Source of the DNA: Nitrospira sp.
GTDB lineage: Bacteria > UBA9089 > CG2-30-40-21 > SBAY01
NCBI GenBank assembly: GCA_005239945.1
Contig: SBAY01000056.1
Coordinates: 1-8,545 of the forward strand
DNA: 8,545 nt
Direction of reading: 5' to 3'
Shown here one piece after another: positions 6,228 through 8,545 of the stretch. Made by a program: the position numbers and the translations under genes. The notes beneath the pieces were generated by a model. That model was not told the DNA's origin and ran no database searches. It worked only from the letters and a program-made list of their open reading frames with translations. The stretch's first letter is position 1; each line of letters begins with the position of its first letter.

Positions 6228-7052
6228 ATGTACAGAATAATTAAATTTTCCGTGATAATGGTTATTTTGGGTATCTGGGGTACAATTTGCATAGCTGCAG
6301 AGTCTCAAAAAATAGCGCATGAAGATGACCTGGGAGCGAATGTGATCATCTTGAATAAGAAAGAGATCCAATCCTATAATGTCTCAACTATTGTTGAGTT
6401 GTTAAACAGGCTTCCAGGAATCAGCACCACACAATTTGGGTTATTGAATATGGGTGGTTTTAACGCCAGCGATATCATTGTGATTTTAGATGGTCGTCCT
6501 ATCAATGACCAAACTATTACCGCTAAGTATGTTAAATGGGGTGAAGTGGACTTTTCTTCTGTTGAACGGGTAGAAATTTATAAAATCTCAAGTCGTTGCT
6601 CTGGTGGGGAGATTAAGATATTTACTCAAAAAAAGAGTGAGGAGGTTGGAGGCCTCCTTAAGACCTGGCGTGGTGCTCGAGAACATAAAGGGATTTCATC
6701 TTCCTGTAAATGGACAAATTGGGAATTTTCTCATAACTATGAAACTGAAGGAGAGCACCATCACAACAACAATGATAAGGAGCGTTCCAATTCTATCTTT
6801 AAATTTGGTTGGAAAAGGATAAATAGTTCATTTTTTTACTCAGAAGAGGATAAGGGAAGCGCTATTTATAGCTATAATACTCCCCAAAAAACTCGTCCAG
6901 TAGAAAGTGATGAGTATTATCCTGATCCTACCAAACCTCGTTATAGAGAAAAACTGAGGTCTTATGGCGGGGTAGCGAATTCCAAATTTGATGATTTTTA
7001 TATCGAGCTTTTTGTCAATGACCACTTGAAAAAAACAAAGCAACTGGGGTGA
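6228..7052 (+). CDS. TBDR 1, N-terminal piece (signal, plug, first barrel strands)
   Basis: This piece is open for 274 residues from ATG 6228 and ends at TGA 7050-7052, a few codons past the frameshift, so the last residues (TKQLG) are out of the true frame. It holds the whole plug domain and the first barrel hairpins, including a GEHHHNNND loop (residues 175-183). A product of this size cannot make a closed barrel. Confidence 0.7.
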   Translation: MYRIIKFSVIMVILGIWGTICIAAESQKIAHEDDLGANVIILNKKEIQSYNVSTIVELLNRLPGISTTQFGLLNMGGFNASDIIVILDGRPINDQTITAKYVKWGEVDFSSVERVEIYKISSRCSGGEIKIFTQKKSEEVGGLLKTWRGAREHKGISSSCKWTNWEFSHNYETEGEHHHNNNDKERSNSIFKFGWKRINSSFFYSEEDKGSAIYSYNTPQKTRPVESDEYYPDPTKPRYREKLRSYGGVANSKFDDFYIELFVNDHLKKTKQLG

Positions 7053-8062
7053 AGCGGGACCAAAATGGAAATATCATTTATAAAGTAGATGAACATGGTA
7101 GTGTCAGCACTATTCCATTTCTGGGAGGCAATGAAATAGAAGTATTAGAATATGGGGGAGCGATAGGGATTAACAAGAAAGGTTATGAGTATGGACTTCG
7201 ATTTATTCAGTATAAGGGTGATTTTAACAAAACAAGCGAGAATACAGGTAAGGTGACTACGGGTGATGCCAGTGAATATTTGCTGGATTTGTCTGGTAAT
7301 CAACGATGGGGAGGCTTGGTTTTGTCAGCTAATATCTTCTATCATAAAGAATTTGGTTTTGATGTTTTTCCAAAGATTGCTTATGGAAAGAAATTTGAGC
7401 CTTTTTATTATGATGTTTCCTTTACATCCACCAAAAAATATCCCAGTTTTTTTGAGAAATATTTTTCTACAAGTGATGTACGGGCTAACCCTACTCTTGA
7501 GCCTCAGGTCAATCTATGCGCTACTCTGAAGTTCGGCGGAAAACATGATTTAAACACGAATCAATTTAGCTGGCAGTTAGCTCCCTTTTTCAACAAGGCT
7601 TATGGTAAGTTTTATAGCCATACCTATTTCAAAGTTGGCACGGAGACTGGCAAAGTGGACTACAAACAGTATGAGAATCTGGATGAGGCTTATTGGACAG
7701 GGTGTGATATAATCTTTAAGTATATCCATGGTGACCGGACAGGTTTTGATGGATGTTTTACTATTAGAAAGACACGAGATGAGGTGCATAAGAGCTCTTT
7801 TGCCTACTATGCCCCCTATAAATTTAATGGCTACTTTTTCTTTAAACCGATTAAGCCTTTGAATCTTCAGTTGTGGTATACCTACTATTCTGATCGGTAT
7901 GCTGATCAGGCAGAGACATACAAGATGCTTTGGTACCATTATCTGGATTTTAAGACTACATATCATATGAAGAAGAATACCATGCTATTCCTGGAGGTTA
8001 AGAACTTGACCGATTTTGATTATTATGTATATCGTGGTTATCCAAGAAATTGTAGACAGTGA
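7049..8062 (+). CDS. TBDR 1, C-terminal barrel piece
   Basis: This is the -1 frame relative to the N-terminal piece, formally startable at GTG 7049 but actually open from 7022. It encodes 337 residues of aromatic-rich barrel strands such as GLRFIQYKGDF, FYYDVSFTSTKKYPSFFEKYFS and LEVKNLTDFDYYVYRGYP. The last is the standard approach to the TBDR C-terminal strand. It has no signal peptide or plug, so alone it would not reach the membrane. It stops at TGA 8060-8062, nine codons short of the natural terminus. Confidence 0.7.
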   Translation: MKRDQNGNIIYKVDEHGSVSTIPFLGGNEIEVLEYGGAIGINKKGYEYGLRFIQYKGDFNKTSENTGKVTTGDASEYLLDLSGNQRWGGLVLSANIFYHKEFGFDVFPKIAYGKKFEPFYYDVSFTSTKKYPSFFEKYFSTSDVRANPTLEPQVNLCATLKFGGKHDLNTNQFSWQLAPFFNKAYGKFYSHTYFKVGTETGKVDYKQYENLDEAYWTGCDIIFKYIHGDRTGFDGCFTIRKTRDEVHKSSFAYYAPYKFNGYFFFKPIKPLNLQLWYTYYSDRYADQAETYKMLWYHYLDFKTTYHMKKNTMLFLEVKNLTDFDYYVYRGYPRNCRQ

Positions 8063-8074
8063 TGGCTGGGCATA

Positions 8075-8110
8075 GAGAGCAAGCTTTAATCATATAAATT
8101 TCTTGCTTTT
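8075..8110 (+). terminator. Weak hairpin, possible terminator after TBDR 1
   Basis: GAGAGCAAG (8075-8083) pairs with CTTGCTTTT (8102-8110), nine pairs including two G-T, around an 18-base AT-rich loop. The T-run is part of the 3' arm and not a separate tail, so termination would be inefficient. It overlaps the last codons of the receptor. Confidence 0.35.
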
Positions 8111-8144
8111 GTAATACGAATTTTAAAAAAGTGTGAAAAAATGC

Positions 8145-8173
8145 TTGACATTTATTTTAAGGTGTGTTATAAT
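8145..8173 (+). promoter_or_regulatory. Consensus sigma-70 promoter for TBDR 2
   Basis: A perfect TTGACA (8145-8150) and perfect TATAAT (8168-8173) are separated by exactly 17 bases. TG at 8165-8166 adds an extended -10 element. Transcription would start near 8180, giving a leader of about 70 bases. This gives the second receptor its own strong promoter, separate from the upstream operon. No Fur-like or other operator palindrome could be recognised over it. Confidence 0.88.
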
Positions 8174-8201
8174 CTTAAAAAATATAGAAGGAGAAAAAAA
8201 T

Positions 8202-8229
8202 CAACCTTTAGGTTGTTGCGATAGAACCT
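8202..8229 (+). promoter_or_regulatory. Leader with two mutually exclusive small hairpins
   Basis: CAACC (8202-8206) and GGTTG (8211-8215) form a hairpin with a TTTA loop. The same AGGTT (8210-8214) can instead pair with AACCT (8225-8229). CCTT (8227-8230) can in turn pair with AAGG (8238-8241) of the ribosome binding site. This is a plausible translational switch, but each stem is only four or five pairs, so it is tentative. Confidence 0.35.
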
Positions 8230-8238
8230 TATAACAAA

Positions 8239-8244
8239 AGGAGG
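8239..8244 (+). promoter_or_regulatory. Ribosome binding site of TBDR 2
   Basis: AGGAGG is five bases before ATG 8250 and decides the start. A similar AAGGAG at 8188-8193 in the leader has no start codon behind it. Confidence 0.8.
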
Positions 8245-8249
8245 AAAAA

Positions 8250-8545
8250 ATGAAGAGGATTGTAGTATTAAGCTTGATATTGGGTTTGGGAAAGTGTGCC
8301 TTTGCTGGTACACCAACCATTACGGTATATGGAGAAGAGATTGTGGTTACAGCCACAAAGGTAGAGGAAAGGATTGGTGATCTGCCTGTGAATGCCTCAG
8401 TGGTAACAAGGGATGAGATGGAGAAGAAGGCACGGGTAACATTTCCGGATGAGGCACTAAAGTATGAGGCAGGGGTAGTGCAGAGGCGGCTTAAATTTGC
8501 AGATACAATGAGTAGGGCTACACTTCGTGGGTTTAGTGGGGGACA
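8250..8545 (+). CDS. TonB-dependent outer-membrane receptor 2 (partial, runs off the right edge)
   Basis: Only the first 98 codons are in the window. MKRIVVLSLILGLGKCAFAG is a signal peptide with a likely cut after AFA. It is followed by TITVYGEEIVVTATKVEER, the usual entry to the TBDR plug (EEIVVTA motif, which often includes or follows the TonB box). The plug continues with LPVNASVVTRDEM, DEALKYEAGVV and ATLRGFSGG, the conserved RGF region. It is intact as far as seen. It has its own consensus promoter and a strong ribosome binding site. GC is higher than in the upstream operon (86 of 180 bases G+C at 8281-8460, against 56 of 180 at 5461-5640), which may reflect separate origin. Its ligand is unknown; proximity suggests it can feed the same importer. 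Confidence 0.92.
   Translation, partial: MKRIVVLSLILGLGKCAFAGTPTITVYGEEIVVTATKVEERIGDLPVNASVVTRDEMEKKARVTFPDEALKYEAGVVQRRLKFADTMSRATLRGFSGG

Larger units (their letters stand above)
6228..8089 (+). pseudogene. TonB-dependent outer-membrane receptor 1, broken by a frameshift and a late TGA
   Basis: Read with one compensating base, the gene encodes about 620 residues, the size of BtuB-class receptors. It begins with a signal peptide (MYRIIK, hydrophobic core, likely cut after CIAA at residue 24). A plug domain follows, with VIILNKKEIQS, IVELLNRLPGI, IVILDGRPIN and VERVEIYK. The rest is a beta-barrel with alternating aromatic strands. Two lesions are visible. At the A7 run 7029-7035 the frame must move by -1 to continue (equivalent to restoring an eighth A). 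At 8060-8062 a TGA cuts the last barrel strand, after which WLGIESKL and TAA 8087-8089 complete a normal TBDR C-terminus. No TonB box is obvious. It follows the importer operon closely and probably supplied its outer-membrane step. Programmed frameshifting or homopolymer sequence error are alternatives to true decay. Confidence 0.8.

Noticed and set aside
6604..6822. 72-codon + strand frame inside TBDR 1
   Set aside because: It lies wholly within the plug and barrel coding region in another frame and has no ribosome binding site or recognisable product.
7028..7037. Programmed -1 frameshift at a classical X XXY YYZ heptamer
   Set aside because: In the reading phase used, the A7 run is preceded by G and followed by C, so tandem re-pairing in both sites does not work. 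No stimulatory stem was evident.
8060..8110. Selenocysteine insertion at the TGA with the hairpin as SECIS
   Set aside because: The hairpin has a large AT loop and wobble pairs, and Sec in the last strand of a TBDR has no precedent I know of. A mutated sense codon is simpler.
8188..8212. Leader peptide using AAGGAG at 8188-8193
   Set aside because: No ATG, GTG or TTG lies at proper distance. Only ATC-AAC-CTT-TAG follows, so no leader peptide can be supported.

Overview
The window reads as part of a diderm (Gram-negative-type) bacterial genome, AT-rich over most of its length. The double membrane is inferred from two TonB-dependent outer-membrane receptor (TBDR) genes and from periplasmic-type binding proteins. 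Taxonomy cannot be fixed from the sequence. Nearly everything is on the + strand and belongs to one theme: energised uptake of a metal chelate (corrinoid, haem or siderophore class) through an outer-membrane receptor, binding proteins and a BtuCD/FecCD-type ABC importer.

Layout. At the left edge (1-123) is a fragment of a group II intron reverse transcriptase, cut off inside the catalytic domain. Then a 5.8-kb, tightly packed operon begins. It holds binding protein 1 (276-1355), binding protein 2 (1352-2449, interrupted by one in-frame TAG), a class I SAM-dependent methyltransferase (2449-3318), a FecCD-type permease (3287-4366), its ATPase (4363-5166) and binding protein 3 (5156-6085). Every junction in this run overlaps (ATGA, TAATG, 32 bp, ATGA, 11 bp), so one transcript with translational coupling is the simplest reading. 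After a 142-bp gap comes a first TBDR (6228-8089). It is the right size for a BtuB-like receptor but is broken twice: a one-base frameshift at an A7 run, and a TGA nine codons before the natural end. A consensus sigma-70 promoter (8145-8173) and a structured leader then precede a second TBDR (8250 to the right edge), which looks intact as far as it is seen and has a clearly higher GC content.

How the parts would work together. A TBDR carries the chelate across the outer membrane with TonB energy. Binding proteins capture it in the periplasm and hand it to the permease-ATPase pair. The methyltransferase, locked into the operon by overlaps on both sides, may modify the ligand or a chelator. That last role is inference.

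Points worth a second look are the three binding proteins for a single importer core, the embedded methyltransferase, the interrupted reading frames (TAG, frameshift, TGA), and the Trp that occupies the lipobox Cys position in both tandem binding proteins. The broken receptor sits beside a promoter-equipped second receptor, which suggests replacement or decay of part of the uptake route. No tRNA, rRNA, CRISPR array or convincing riboswitch was seen.
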